DNA of 64,000 nt. Origin: Cavia porcellus. Taxonomy: Eukaryota > Chordata > Mammalia > Rodentia > Caviidae. The notes below the pieces were generated by a model. It did not search any database. It saw only the letters and a program-made list of their open reading frames with translations, and had not been told where the DNA came from. This document shows, piece by piece, positions 33,240 through 43,433 of this stretch (positions are counted from its first letter, which is position 1; each line of letters opens with the position of its first letter). The stretch lies in NCBI RefSeq assembly GCF_034190915.1, contig NW_026947485.1, forward strand, positions 36,717,519 to 36,781,518. Direction: 5' to 3'. A program made the position numbers and the translations under genes.

Positions 33240-34429
33240 CTTATTGGATAGCATTCTGAGAATTTGTTTAAGGAATGCAGGAACGTGGGAGAATGATTCT
33301 TCTCTGCTTCTGGATAAGAAAGTGGATTTGCACTGTAGCAAGAAGTATTACTGCTGAGTGTTGCGAACTCCCTGGATTGTGAAGGTTAGGTGAAACCGAG
33401 GAGGGTGGATTGCATCAGACTGTGAAATCTCCTTGTCTGGAAGTATTACACAGAAGAGTCCCGTGTAGAGATCGGGATTAATTCTGTTTCCATTTGACAT
33501 TCTCCCCCTCCTGCCAGAGGTCCCCTTGGCTGAATGGTAAACTGGTCCCCTTGGCCAGTGCAGCAGCTGAAGTAGCTGTGACCACGGGAACATCTGCAGA
33601 CAGGCATGAGACACTGCTCTTCTGCAGAGCTGGAGAATTCCTCTAAGATTTCCCTTCTCCCAGAAACACCCCTTTCAGGAGAGCCATCTGGTACCTGCTG
33701 CTGCCAGCCTTCCCCAACACAGACGTTCCAGCGAGAGAGGAGATAGTGTTACCTGTGGGGAAGTCTCCGCAGTGAGAGACAGAGCGACAGCACCGAGCGA
33801 TTTATGCTTATTTTTTAAGCAACTGTTGTACAGACCTGGAAAATAAAAACAGCACCGTAGGCTTGAAACTGCAACTTTTCAGGGAGTTGTGACAAGCACG
33901 TTCTCTGAGGAACAGCTCCATCTCTGTAAGCCTGGTGTTACTGGAAAGGAGCATTTCCCATGCCAGAAATGCCAAACAAACCTGCCACTTAAATCCCTGC
34001 CATCCGGTCACTTGGGCACAGATGGCAGTACATGGCAATAAAATTAATGTGGCTCTAAATAATTTGAAAATGACAAGAGTAGCGCATTATCACATGAAAA
34101 TGTAAATTATACCTTATCTGGACTGTTCCACAGACGCTATGATTCATCAGTGACTGTTGAGCTGTATTTCCAAGTAAGATCTCTGAGAAGGGAGGAAGGC
34201 AGGGCTGGAGCATGCTCTGCCTGGAGAGATTTATGGCCCCTTTTATCTGGATGTAAAGCACACTGAGTTGGGAGGGAATATTAAACGTATAAAATCTCCA
34301 TCTATCATGCAGTCTATTCGAGGAGGATCAAAAGGACACACAAACACACACTTAGATACTCCAAAATCTCCTCTTTCCAAACATGCTATACCTTTTATGC
34401 AATTCACCTGTTACTTTATTTTCTTACTT
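33240..34429. other. Unique DNA with a candidate conserved block
   Basis: Non-repeat DNA. At 34025-34190 the AT-rich 'aaaattaatgtggctctaaa', 'agcgcattatcacatgaaaa' and 'gattcatcagtgactgttga' have the look of a conserved enhancer. At 33340-33620 the DNA is GC-moderate with an 88-codon minus-strand frame that I do not recognise. No gene is called. Confidence 0.35.
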
Positions 34430-34525
34430 GAGTTATGGCAAATTCCTCCATTCCACCATTCACCCATCCAACTATCCATCCATCCATCTAGCATTTCCTT
34501 CATATATTTACTAAATTTTAGTGGA
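34430..34525. repeat. (CATC)-rich low complexity, possible L2 tail
   Basis: 'ccatccatccatctagcatt' followed by 'catatatttactaaa' recalls the 'attcattcattcaacaaatatttattgag' end of old LINEs. Assignment is weak. Confidence 0.35.
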
Positions 34526-35559
34526 TATATTCACAAATCCATTAAGCTTTTATTGCTGGGCATACACAGTTTTTGATTACAAAAAATGCAAGCTGGCCTT
34601 TCCTCCTTTCTCTTTTGTTGGCATTATTACAGGGCGCTTCTTAAAAAGAAGGCACCACACGTAGTAAGAATTGGGCCAGCATTCTGCTTGTAATTGGAAA
34701 ACAATTATCTGAAAGCTGGAACTCAAGAGAAGCTATCCCTTAGGTGGGTTGGGAAATAATGCACCTACAGCACCCTCTGTGTATCAGCCTGGGCACGAGG
34801 GTTACCAAAGTAGGGTTCCTGTGGGGAAGGGGGTGAAACCCCTAAAACACAAGGTGGTATTATACCGTTTGCTGCAGCTACTAGAAAGCCCAGTTAGCTT
34901 AGAACAAGAGAAACACATCGTGTCGAAGTTCTGGAGTTCAGAAGTCAAGCGAAGGCACCTGCAGCACCGCTTCTTCTGAAGGGCCTGCCTAGAGGGAAGG
35001 ACCTGCTCCACACCTCTGTTCTAGTTTCTGGAAATTCCTTGGTTTGTCACACACTACTCCAGCCTTCATATAGTGACTGGGGACATGACCTCTTCCACAG
35101 CTGTCCAGGAACAATCAGGAGGGGCCATGTCAGTGGCCTCCCACCTCCTTGAGCTTGAACATTTCAGCAAGAATGCACCCAAACTGGCGTTCCCAAAGCT
35201 CTGGAGGTGCTGGCAGAGTTGCCTCTGGTGTCCCAATTGTACTTGCCACTCCTTGGTCCCACTAACCTGTGGCTTCGTAAGCGTGGAATTGCTCCTCTCT
35301 GTAAGCAGGCTGGCTCTGCTTCCCGATGCAGCTGCAATGAGGAGCTCTGGCATCTCCGCCATCCTCCTCACGCAGAGACACACCGCTCCCCAGACCTCCT
35401 CATGCTCCCCTGGACCCCGTCTCCAGCGACGGCTCTTACAGATCCAGAGTGGTACAGGAGCCACCATAGTGCAAGACCACCTCTGGCAGGTCACTCAGAC
35501 CTGCCCTCCAATCTCCGCATCCATGACAGGCACAGAGATGCATCATTTTTTTAAATTAG
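34526..35559. other. Unique DNA, no gene supported
   Basis: 35073-35564 (plus, 163 codons) and 35066-35494 (minus, 142 codons) overlap as open frames in a relatively GC-rich 500 bp. Neither has a recognisable domain. Openness on both strands argues for composition rather than coding. A retrocopy of an unknown transcript is the alternative. Confidence 0.4.
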
Positions 35560-35830
35560 TTTAAAGGAAGTACAATTTATATAAAATAAATTTCACCGAA
35601 TTTTAACCTATCATTTAGTGAGTTTTGATGAACAGATATAGACAGGTGCCCATACCACAATACAAAAGATTTCTGTTACAAAAAAGTTTCTTTGTGTTTG
35701 TTTGCAGTTGGCCTTCCTCCTTTCCCTCCCTGGCAACCATTGATCTGGATTTTTCTCCTCTAGTTTTGCCTTTTGCAGAAAATCACAAAAATAAAATGAT
35801 TAAAGATGTATTCTTTTCCCAAGCCTCTCT
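35560..35830 (-). mobile_element. Old L1M 3' end
   Basis: 'aggaagtacaatttatataa', 'agtgagttttgatgaacaga', 'ctccctggcaaccattgatc' and 'gttttgccttttgcagaa' are the reverse L1M 3' terminal order. Confidence 0.75.
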
Positions 35831-35940
35831 TTGTGAGTCACACTATTCGCAGACTGTAGGGGGAGACAACCAGGCCTCACCAGGAGGTGATCCCCACCTG
35901 GAAACCACATCATTTTCATTGCTTTGTTGGGTGGGGTTTT

Positions 35941-36285
35941 GTTTGATTATCTTAAATGTGATGGCATGAACAGCTATTTAAAGGATAGCAGACATATTAT
36001 GGTAGCCATTTCGGATTTAGTGTTGGCTTATTTTGAAGTCCTTTATTGCATTCGTTATTTTGTTTTTATTGCTTCTGCTCTATTCTGTTCTGTTTGATTT
36101 TTACTATGTCCACAGGTATCTGCAGCTATTTTGAAGACATCAAAAGGCATTATGGTAACTGTTGCTGATTTCATAAGGTTTTGAAGTCCTGTATCACTTA
36201 TACTGGTTTATTTTTATTGATTTTAGTCTCTTTCATTTTTCTTGGTTTTATCCTCTTTAAAATAAAAGAAAATGCAAAAAAGTAT
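35941..36285 (+). mobile_element. L1 3' UTR end, tandemly duplicated
   Basis: Two head-to-tail copies of about 170 bp (35941-36110 and 36111-36285). Each carries an 'agctattt..aag..a' block, a 'cattatggtag/taac' block and 'tgaagtcct.tat'; the second ends 'cctctttaaaataaaag'. The same unit occurs once at 30335-30490 and 40907-41095. It is non-coding. Confidence 0.6.
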
Positions 36286-38180
36286 ATTCTTTTGTGCTTG
36301 GCTTTTTTTTTTCTTGTTTAAGCATAAAACTTATTTATCAAATCAGTAAGATTTTCTTCTTCAAAAGGTGCTTTGCTAGATAAGGAGCTTTGTTAGTGCA
36401 TAGTAAAGAGTTTTCTCAGCCCATGTATTTCTAATACAGAATAATGAGATTTATTTAGGGCATAGTGCATGGTAACATTTTAATTATTTTCATCCTGGTG
36501 ACCTCCCTCTTTTTTCCTCTCTCACCTAATCCCCGTCCTCATCTCTAAAAGTTTATCTTCTACTTTCCTATCACTTTCCCTTTATTTTATTTTTTAGGCT
36601 GCTCACATAAGAGAAAACATGGTATTTAACTTTCTGAGTTTGGTTTATTATGCTTAACATGATGGTCTCCACCTCCAAGCATTTCCCTGTAAATGACATG
36701 ATTTCATTCTTCTTTATTGTTGCTGAACTTTCACTTAACACAAGATTTTGAGAGTTTTCACAGTGTTTCTCATACCATTCATTCTTTCTTCATAGTTCCT
36801 TCTTTTTCGTTATTGTATAGTGTTCCATATGTGCATATGAACTGCATACATTTATTCATTTACCTGTCTGTAAGCAACTGATTTGTTTTCAATTTAGAGC
36901 CAATAATAATAAAACCACTCTGAACATTCAAATATAAATGTTTGTGAGGACCTTTGTTTCCAGTTCTCTTGTGTACAATCCTAAAAGCAAGATTTCTGGA
37001 TGAAGCACTGAAAGTATATTTAACATTTTAAGACTCCAGTAAGCTACTTTCTGAAGTGACTACCACTTAGCAATCTCAGCAACAGTGTATGAGAGTTTAC
37101 GTCACTCCATATCTTCATTGAAAATTATCAGCCCTTTAAATGCCTATTTTTATTTTTCATCTTATTAATTTTTAGGCAGTCTCATTCAGGAACATAACAC
37201 AGCTCCCCAATTATTTAATTCCTTCAGTATTGTTTTGGAGTTTTCAATATGAGATTTTTTTAAATTTCCATCAGTAATTCTTAATTTTTTGAATTAGTTT
37301 AGATGACTTTGCAGTTTTTCCTTTTTAAATTGATTGGTTGTAGAATGTGAAAGTAACCTAACATTCCTGGGGCAAACTTAATTTGTTCACGATACACTTT
37401 GGTTTTTCTATGTAGTGCTGAAGGATTTGAATGTGTTAAAATTTTGTTGTGATTCCATCAACATTTATGTAAAATATGCCAGTTTTCTTTCTTGTACTCT
37501 TTGGTTTTGCTATCAAGGTAATGCTGCCTCACTAAATGTGCTGGAGAATGTTCCTTCCTCTTCTTTTTCTGGAAGATTTGATATTATTTTTTCATTTAGT
37601 GTTTGATAGAGTTCATTATTGAGAACATCTGGGCTGAGCGTTTTCTTCGTTGAAAGCTTTATTTTTGTTTTGTTTTGTTTGGAAGATTTAAATTATGAAT
37701 CAGTCTCCTTATAGACATAAAATTACTCGGGTTACTGACATGTTTAGGTAAGTTTGTGTTTTTTCAGGAATTGGTCCATCTGATCAATTTTACTGACCAA
37801 AGGTTTTTCCTTTCTCTTTAATATCTTCTCAGTATTTGTAAGATCTGTGTAGTGTCCATTCTCTTGTTCCTATTATTAGTAATTTATATCTTTTATTGGT
37901 TACTCAACCAATCAGGCTTGCTTTATCAGTTTCATTTATCTTTGTCAAAAAATAATTTGTATTGCATTTCTGTTTTCTGTTTCATTCATTTTAACTTCAC
38001 TATTTATCATTTTCTGCTTTCTGCTTTCTTCAGGCTTAATTTGCTCTTCTTTTTCTAGTTTCTTAAAGTGGGAATTTAGGTCACTGATTTGAAAGCTATT
38101 TCCCTAATACTGTTATTTACTAATACTCGTACCTTTAGTCACGGCCTGGCTGCCTCACTTTCACTTTCATTGTTTCTCAG

Positions 38181-38519
38181 TGTCTTAGTTATTTTTTACT
38201 CATCGTTGAGACAAAATACCTGAAGCCCAAGTTGAGAAAGGAAAGGTTTATTTCTTACAGTTTTTGGAGGTTTCAGTCCACACTCAGTTGGCTCCAAGGC
38301 AGGCAGGCATGGCTGGGCCACCTTTCATGGCGGTTGCAAACAGCAAGCAGGAACCAGCAAAGAGAAAGACACACCTTCTTCCTTGCCATTACATCACATC
38401 CTGGCTCCACCCCTATGTGGGTGGTACACTGACACCAATCCAAGCACTAGACAATGAAGTATCACAAATGCACAATGCAAACTTATGAGTCCTGGGGGCC
38501 ACAGACATAAACCATGACA
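38181..38519 (-). mobile_element. MaLR-type solo LTR with exact 5-bp target duplication
   Basis: TGTCTTAGTTA... to ...AACCATGACA (TG/CA ends), flanked by CTCAG at 38176-38180 and 38520-38524. It sits cleanly in the antisense L1. Internal landmarks are 'aaaatacctgaagcccaagt', 'ggaaaggtttatttcttaca', 'ggcaggcaggcatggctggg' and 'accagcaaagagaaagacac'. The 5-bp duplication and 339 bp length fit ERVL-MaLR. It is the best-preserved copy in the window and serves as reference for the others. Confidence 0.9.
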
Positions 38520-39750
38520 CTCAGATATTTTCTAACATCCCTTATGACACCATATTTGACTCATGGATTATTTAATTGACTTTCAAATATTTGAGACTTT
38601 CCCATTTCATTTGTAGTTTTCAGGCTTAATTCTATCATGGCCAGAAGATGTGCCTTATTATACATTTAATCTCTTAAATTTAAGTTATGAATAATTTCTT
38701 AAATTACAAATTTATCTCTTTAATCTTTATTGAGACTTATTTTATGTCCCAAGATATAGTCCAGTGGTGAATATTCTGTATGCATTTGAAGTGAATATGC
38801 AGTCTGCTCTTGTAGTGTGGAATGACTCATAAATATTAATGAGGTCAAGTTTGCTAAAAGTGTTCATAACTCCCACTCCTTACAGAATTTTTTGTGTAAT
38901 TATTCCATAAATTTTTGAGGGAAGGCTACAGAAGTCTCAGTTGTAGTCTCCTGTTGTAGCTTATTTCTCTTTTCAGTTTCACGGCTTTTGCATCATGTAA
39001 TTTGAAGCCATGTGTTTAAGTGTATGCACACTGATTTTTTTGTCATACAATCATCATTTGAGATCACTTTTATCTCTGGTATCTCCTCATTCTTAAGTCC
39101 GACCTTAATAAAAAGTACTCCAACTTTCTTCTATTAGCTTGCTGTATCTTTTTCTATTTTTTCAGTTTTAATCTATCTTGGTCTTTATAATTAAAGTGTG
39201 TTTTATAGGTAACAGGTAGTTGGTTTTAATATTTCATCCTGACAATGTTTTTAATTAAAATCATTAGACTCTTTGCATTGAATAGAATTATCTATACTGT
39301 TCAGCTTACATTTCTACTGTATTACTTGTTTTCTATTTGTGCATCCGTTCTTGCATGAGAAATTACCTTTTTTTAAGTTGCACCTTTGGCATCATCTTAT
39401 CTTCAATACTATCTTTGTACTTTGGCTTTATTTTTCAGCGATTGCCCTGAGGTTTGAGAACTACTCTTGGTCTATCTTTCAATAATATTATACTTCCTCA
39501 TGTGCAGTACAGGAACCTCACAGTAGAATGTCTCCACTTCTTCCTTTCATATTGTTATGCATTTATTTTAACAAGTAGTAGAGAGTATAAATCACCTGTC
39601 TTGTATTTTGCTCAAAGCAGTTAATTATTATACATGTGTTTAGAAATGAGAAACAATTGATTTGAATATAACTACCACATATTTACCACATATAGCTACC
39701 ATATATTTACCACTGATAGCACTCCTCATTCCTCCTAAGTTCCCAGATTT

Positions 39751-39752
<2 letters not shown>

Positions 39753-39781
<29 letters not shown>
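39753..39781. repeat. Poly(T), about 29 nt
   Basis: Uninterrupted T run inside the antisense L1. No SINE body follows it on the right, so it is probably an expanded A-rich patch of the L1 or a severely truncated retroinsert. Confidence 0.85.
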
Positions 39782-40756
39782 CCAGTTCTGGTCTACAGTG
39801 ATAAATTACTGTCTCATCTTTTGTTTACCTGAAAAAGTCTTCCTTTCACCTCCATTTTTTAAACATATGTTTGCTAGGTATAAAATTCTAGGTTGAGAAT
39901 TTATTTTCTATCCTAGCTGAAAAGTCTTGATGGTTTAACTGTTTGATTAATTTATAAGAAATGTGGGCCACCATAGCCCACAGTGTGCCCGGGCAGAGCT
40001 GCCCCAGCCCCCTGGGAGCCTGGGGCGAGAGGCCCAGCCTCATCCCTGGGCGGTGACAGTCCCTATGTGCTAGGCTGCAAGGAAGCAGCCACGCAAGGTT
40101 CAGGGCTTGACCTGAGGGCTAGCCAACCTCTTCCTCATGGGAGTGAGCATCGATGGGGAACAAACTCTTCAACCGTGCTCCCTCCTCTCTAAAACGGAGA
40201 GGAGACGCCATCGCGTCCAGTGGTTGGTCTGGGCTAGTAGTAAGGATGAAATGGAACGTACAAAAGAGGCTAACGTGAACGACTTTCAGAAAGATGGTGG
40301 AGTGGTAAGCAGCAGAGAAAGAGCCTTTTGCCCTGAGGCCTCGCAGCCATTGGGGCTGGGCGCCCCTGCCCCCATGGGCCCACCACTGCTGGCCCTGGAA
40401 AGAGGAGGGTATGGCTCCAATGTGCCCACTGCCAGGAGCCCAGAAAGAAGAGTTGCATTCCACCCCACCCCACCCCCAGGGTGAACCTGCTGCTATGGGC
40501 CCCAAGCAGAGGAGGCTATGCTCTCCCCACCAACACATACTGCCCCCTGCCCATGCCAGAGAGAAGAGGCCACACTCCAGCCCAGACATCATCAAGGGAC
40601 CATTGGTGGACCACTGCCCACACTCTCCACCACCCCAGATGCCTCGGACTGGAGGAGCCCAGGTCCCTGGCCTGGTCCCTAGCACCTCCAGATGGGCAGC
40701 CAGTGCAGGAAGCACCCAGGACTCAGCAACCAGCTGATTCCGTGGAACACAAGAAA

Positions 40757-40918
40757 ATGTCAAGACAAAGAAACAAGGTGCAATCTCAGACCCCCAGCCC
40801 ACCCAGAACAACTCCAGGAGACACAGACACAAAAGAAATTAGAAGTCACACACCTGAGATTTCTGAAATGATGGCAATTGAAGTAAATAAAGAACTTATG
40901 ATTGTATTGTTTGATTGA
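40757..40918 (+). pseudogene. L1 ORF1 N-terminal stub
   Basis: Fifty-three residues plus a stop, with a basic, S/T/P-rich N-terminus followed by a short helix-prone stretch (EISEMMAIEVNKEL). This resembles rodent L1 ORF1p N-termini in character. The coiled coil, RRM and C-terminal domains are missing because the element jumps to its 3' UTR, so no functional RNA chaperone could be made. It lies in frame within a longer open stretch from 40481. Identification is by context and texture. Confidence 0.4.
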
Positions 40919-41034
40919 CTTTGCATGCCTATGTCTGGTAGTCTAAGCATCTATTTAGAGATAACAATGTGCATTATAGTAACTATGGTTGTTTTCCTAC
41001 TGTCTTGTTTTTGAGGTCCAATACCACCATCATC

Positions 41035-41078
41035 GTTTTGTTTTGTTTTGTTTTGTTTTGTTTTGTTTTGTTTTGTTT
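41035..41078. repeat. (TTTTG)n pentanucleotide in L1 3' UTR
   Basis: Nearly nine GTTTT units within the terminal part of the nested L1, followed by the 'ctctttaaaat' end. Confidence 0.95.
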
Positions 41079-42690
41079 CAATCTCTTTAAAATTAAAAGG
41101 GGAAGAAAGAAAAAAAGAAAGAAAGAAAGAAAGAGAAGAAGCTAAGGCTTGGAAGGCCCTGGGGAAGCTCTGAGTACCTTCTGCTTGGCCAGTGGCCCAG
41201 ACTCAGGGCTCCAGGAAGCAGCCCCAGGAGTCACCTGGACAGCCTGCTGCTGCCTAGTGAGGGCAGAGCCAGTGTTCTCTCCTGGCTCAAGCAGGCTGCA
41301 GCCTCCCGTCAGACAGGTCCTCCTTTCTCCTGTTGCACCTTCCATACAACTCATCCTTTGCGTATCCAAAACAAAACCAGTATTCCCCCCAAAAAAGAAT
41401 AAATGTGCTTTCCTGTTTATCTTTGCTTCTTTGTATATTGTATGTCTAACTCCTTTTACAATTCCCTGATTATCTCTGGCTTTACGCAACTTGATTATGG
41501 TGTGCTCTGGTTTGATTTTGTTTCTTCTACTTTGGTTTTGTTGGATCTTTGGGCTATTTGGGGGGGTCCCCTCAAATTTAGAAATGTTTTGACCGTTTTT
41601 TTCAAATTTATGTATTTTTATAAGTACGTGTTTGCAAAACACATATTTACAATCCTTGTGTGGATCCTGTACATGTACCATGTACCTAACACACCTCGGT
41701 TCCTTTTCTCACCACCTTCCCCTCCCCTCCCCCTCCACTGCATTCCTTGATCCCTTTCCATTTGTGAAAGATCTGTCTTCCTACTTTCTATTATCTATCT
41801 TTTATGTTGCTGTTTGTCCATATTTTAGGGTTTCTCATATAAGAGAAACTGCATCATTTAAGCTTTCGTGTGGGTCTGATTTACTTCATTTACTATCATG
41901 GTTTCAGGGTGCATCCGTTTTCCTACAAATGGCCCCAGTTAGCCTTCATTTTTGAAAATATCTTTTCAGTCCCCTCTTTTCTCCTGCCCATCACTGATTC
42001 CAATTACATGCCATGGGCCATTTCAGATTGCACTCCTGGTGGCTAACCCAGTGTTTCTTTTTCAGTCTTTTCCTCCCATGTATAACTTTGGATCACTTTT
42101 ATGCTACTTCTTCAAGTTCGTGAATGTGTAGCCTTATAGAATCCTATCCACTGCCAGTTCCATTCATTATGTTTTTCATTTCAGATACTGTACTTTTCAT
42201 CTCTAAAAATTCCATTTGACCTCTGCACAAACATACACAGATTCATATAAGTATCTTCTATTTTTCTTCTCATGTTCAATGTTCCTAAACTTTCTTGATA
42301 TGCAGAACGTTTTTATAATTACTGTTTTAACATCTTTACCTGCAGTTCCATCCTCCCTACAATGTCTAAGCCCATTTCTGTCAATTGATTTTTCTCCCCC
42401 AGTTAATTATCTTTTTTCCTCGCTTTTCAAAATGTCTTAAAATTGTATAATGCCTATGTTATATTTTGCTTTCATGCACACTGAAGTGATTTAGAATCAG
42501 GTGAATAGTTTGAGGCTTGCTTTCAAGCTTTGTTAGAGCAGGACCAGAACAACAATTAATGTGGGTTATTATACAGATATTCTGAGAATTCTACCTAATG
42601 ACCCATTTAGTAGGAGAACTTTTTACACAGTTGGTGGGAACATAAATTAGCCCCACCCTCCTTGAGCTCTAGCAGTTGTTCAAGTCTATT

Positions 42691-42702
42691 GCCCTCTAGT
42701 GG
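42691..42702 (-). promoter_or_regulatory. CTCF-type core motif (candidate)
   Basis: GCCCTCTAGTGG is a full match to the reverse CTCF core GCCMYCTRSTGG. It lies in the 5' region of the ancient antisense L1. Use is not known. Confidence 0.4.
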
Positions 42703-43231
42703 GGGAAGGTCTCCTGGTCTGGAGTGTTGATTTCCTTGTAGATCACATGAATACCTCTGTGCATCTCCAGTGTTCATGCTGGAGTTCCATCCTACCTCTA
42801 TGCTACAGTGCCTTCAAAATTCCAGTTGTCCTGGCCTCCTTAAACCCTAAGATCTATCTTCTCAAACCAACATAGTCACCAAACAATATTTTGTTCCAGG
42901 ACCTTCACCCTATGTTGACCTAAAACCAGCCCTAAGAGAAAGATGGTGCTTTACTAAGATTCATCTCTTTCATTTCCCTTTTCTCAGGGCCTACATTTTG
43001 CCCAACTGCTTCCAGTATCTGAAAATCATTATTGCATATATTTTGCTTTGATTTTTTTAGTTGCTTAAAGTGAAGGCATAGATCAAGTCCCAAATGCTCT
43101 AGCATGGTTGTAGTGGAAATCAGTACCTGTCCTATTATCCCATTTTGCTTATTTTCCTTGCTTCTGATACATTTCCTTTGGACTGTCTTTTTTCTATTTA
43201 CTTATTATTTTATTTTATGTTATTTAATTGT

Positions 43232-43433
43232 ATATTTGCAGCACTGGGGATTAAACTCAGGACCCTATCACAGAGCTACATCTCTAGCCTTTTTTGATTT
43301 ATTTTTTATATTTAGACAAGGTCTTACGAAGTTGGTAGGTTTCCCAGACTGAACTTGAATTTGAGATCCTCCTGCCTCTGCTGCCCAGGATGTTGGGATT
43401 ACAGGCCTGCACCTCCACTTCTAGCTGGGGCAT
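43232..43433 (-). mobile_element. B1-dID dimeric SINE
   Basis: The plus strand reads reversed ID ('gcactggggattaaactcag', 'agagctacatctctagcc'), a T-rich linker, then reversed B1 ('agacaaggtcttacgaagtt', 'gagatcctcctgcctctgct', 'gttgggattacaggcctgca'). Both halves are clear. It abuts the 5' end region of the ancient L1. Confidence 0.9.

Larger units (their letters stand above)
40276..41135 (+). mobile_element. Internally deleted young L1 (5' UTR + ORF1 start joined to 3' UTR)
   Basis: A GC-rich 5' UTR-like part starts near 'aagatggtggagtggtaagc' (40290). An ORF1-like start codon at 40757 opens 54 codons (MSRQRNKVQSQTPSPP..., ending at a stop at 40918). At about 40900-40907 the sequence switches to the L1 3' UTR, which shares 'ttgcatgcctat' with the window-end L1 (near 63970) and the 'attatagtaactatgg' / 'ctctttaaaat' blocks with 35941-36285. 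It ends in (TTTTG)n and an A/G-rich tail. Flanks AAGAGGCTAACG and AAGAAGCTAAGG match at 10 of 12. ORF2 is absent. Confidence 0.5.
39966..41390 (+). mobile_element. GC-rich retro-insertion, origin unknown (contains nested L1)
   Basis: An abruptly GC-rich block interrupts the AT-rich antisense L1. Candidate 13-bp target duplications at 39953-39965 and 41395-41407 match at 10 of 13 positions and both end AAATGTG. The right end is C-rich then A-rich ('ccccccaaaaaa'), as if polyadenylated. Outside the nested L1 (40276-41135) about 550 bp remain. 40130-40270 plus 41141-41160 resembles a MIR core ('ctaaaacggagagga', 'agtaaggatgaaatgg'). A retrocopy of an untranslated RNA fits best, but no parent gene is recognised. 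Confidence 0.45.
36480..43115 (-). mobile_element. Ancient antisense L1 (L1M/HAL1 type), long, multiply interrupted
   Basis: The plus strand reads L1 3' to 5'. 3' end ('cacataagagaaaacatggt', 36610). Reverse-transcriptase region ('aacattcctggggcaaactt', 37360). Endonuclease region ('gacttattttatgtcccaag', 38735). 'taggtataaaattctaggtt' (39875). ORF1/5' region ('caacttgattatggtgtgct' 41490; 'cagatactgtacttttcatc' 42183; 'cagtatctgaaaatcattat' 43014). Interruptions are a MaLR LTR (38181-38519), a GC-rich block (39966-41390) and another L1 3' end (about 41640-41960). More than one old copy may be merged at 36480-37200. All frames are broken. Confidence 0.7.

Noticed and set aside
33780..33840. 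Terminator or snRNA-like element near 'cgagcgatttatgctta'
   Set aside because: No Pol III or snRNA promoter elements, and no stable fold beyond chance.
39753..39781. Tail of a SINE in minus orientation
   Set aside because: The sequence after the poly(T) is continuous old L1, with no SINE body and no target duplication.
40137..40300. Coding exon of a known gene from the frame around 'gatgaaatggaacgtac'
   Set aside because: The stretch is better explained as a degraded MIR core (ctgtaaaatgg... gaggat.aaatga) than as protein.
40119..40832. 237-codon minus-strand frame
   Set aside because: It is antisense through the GC-rich insertion and the 5' UTR of the nested L1. GC-rich DNA has few stops; no recognisable protein.
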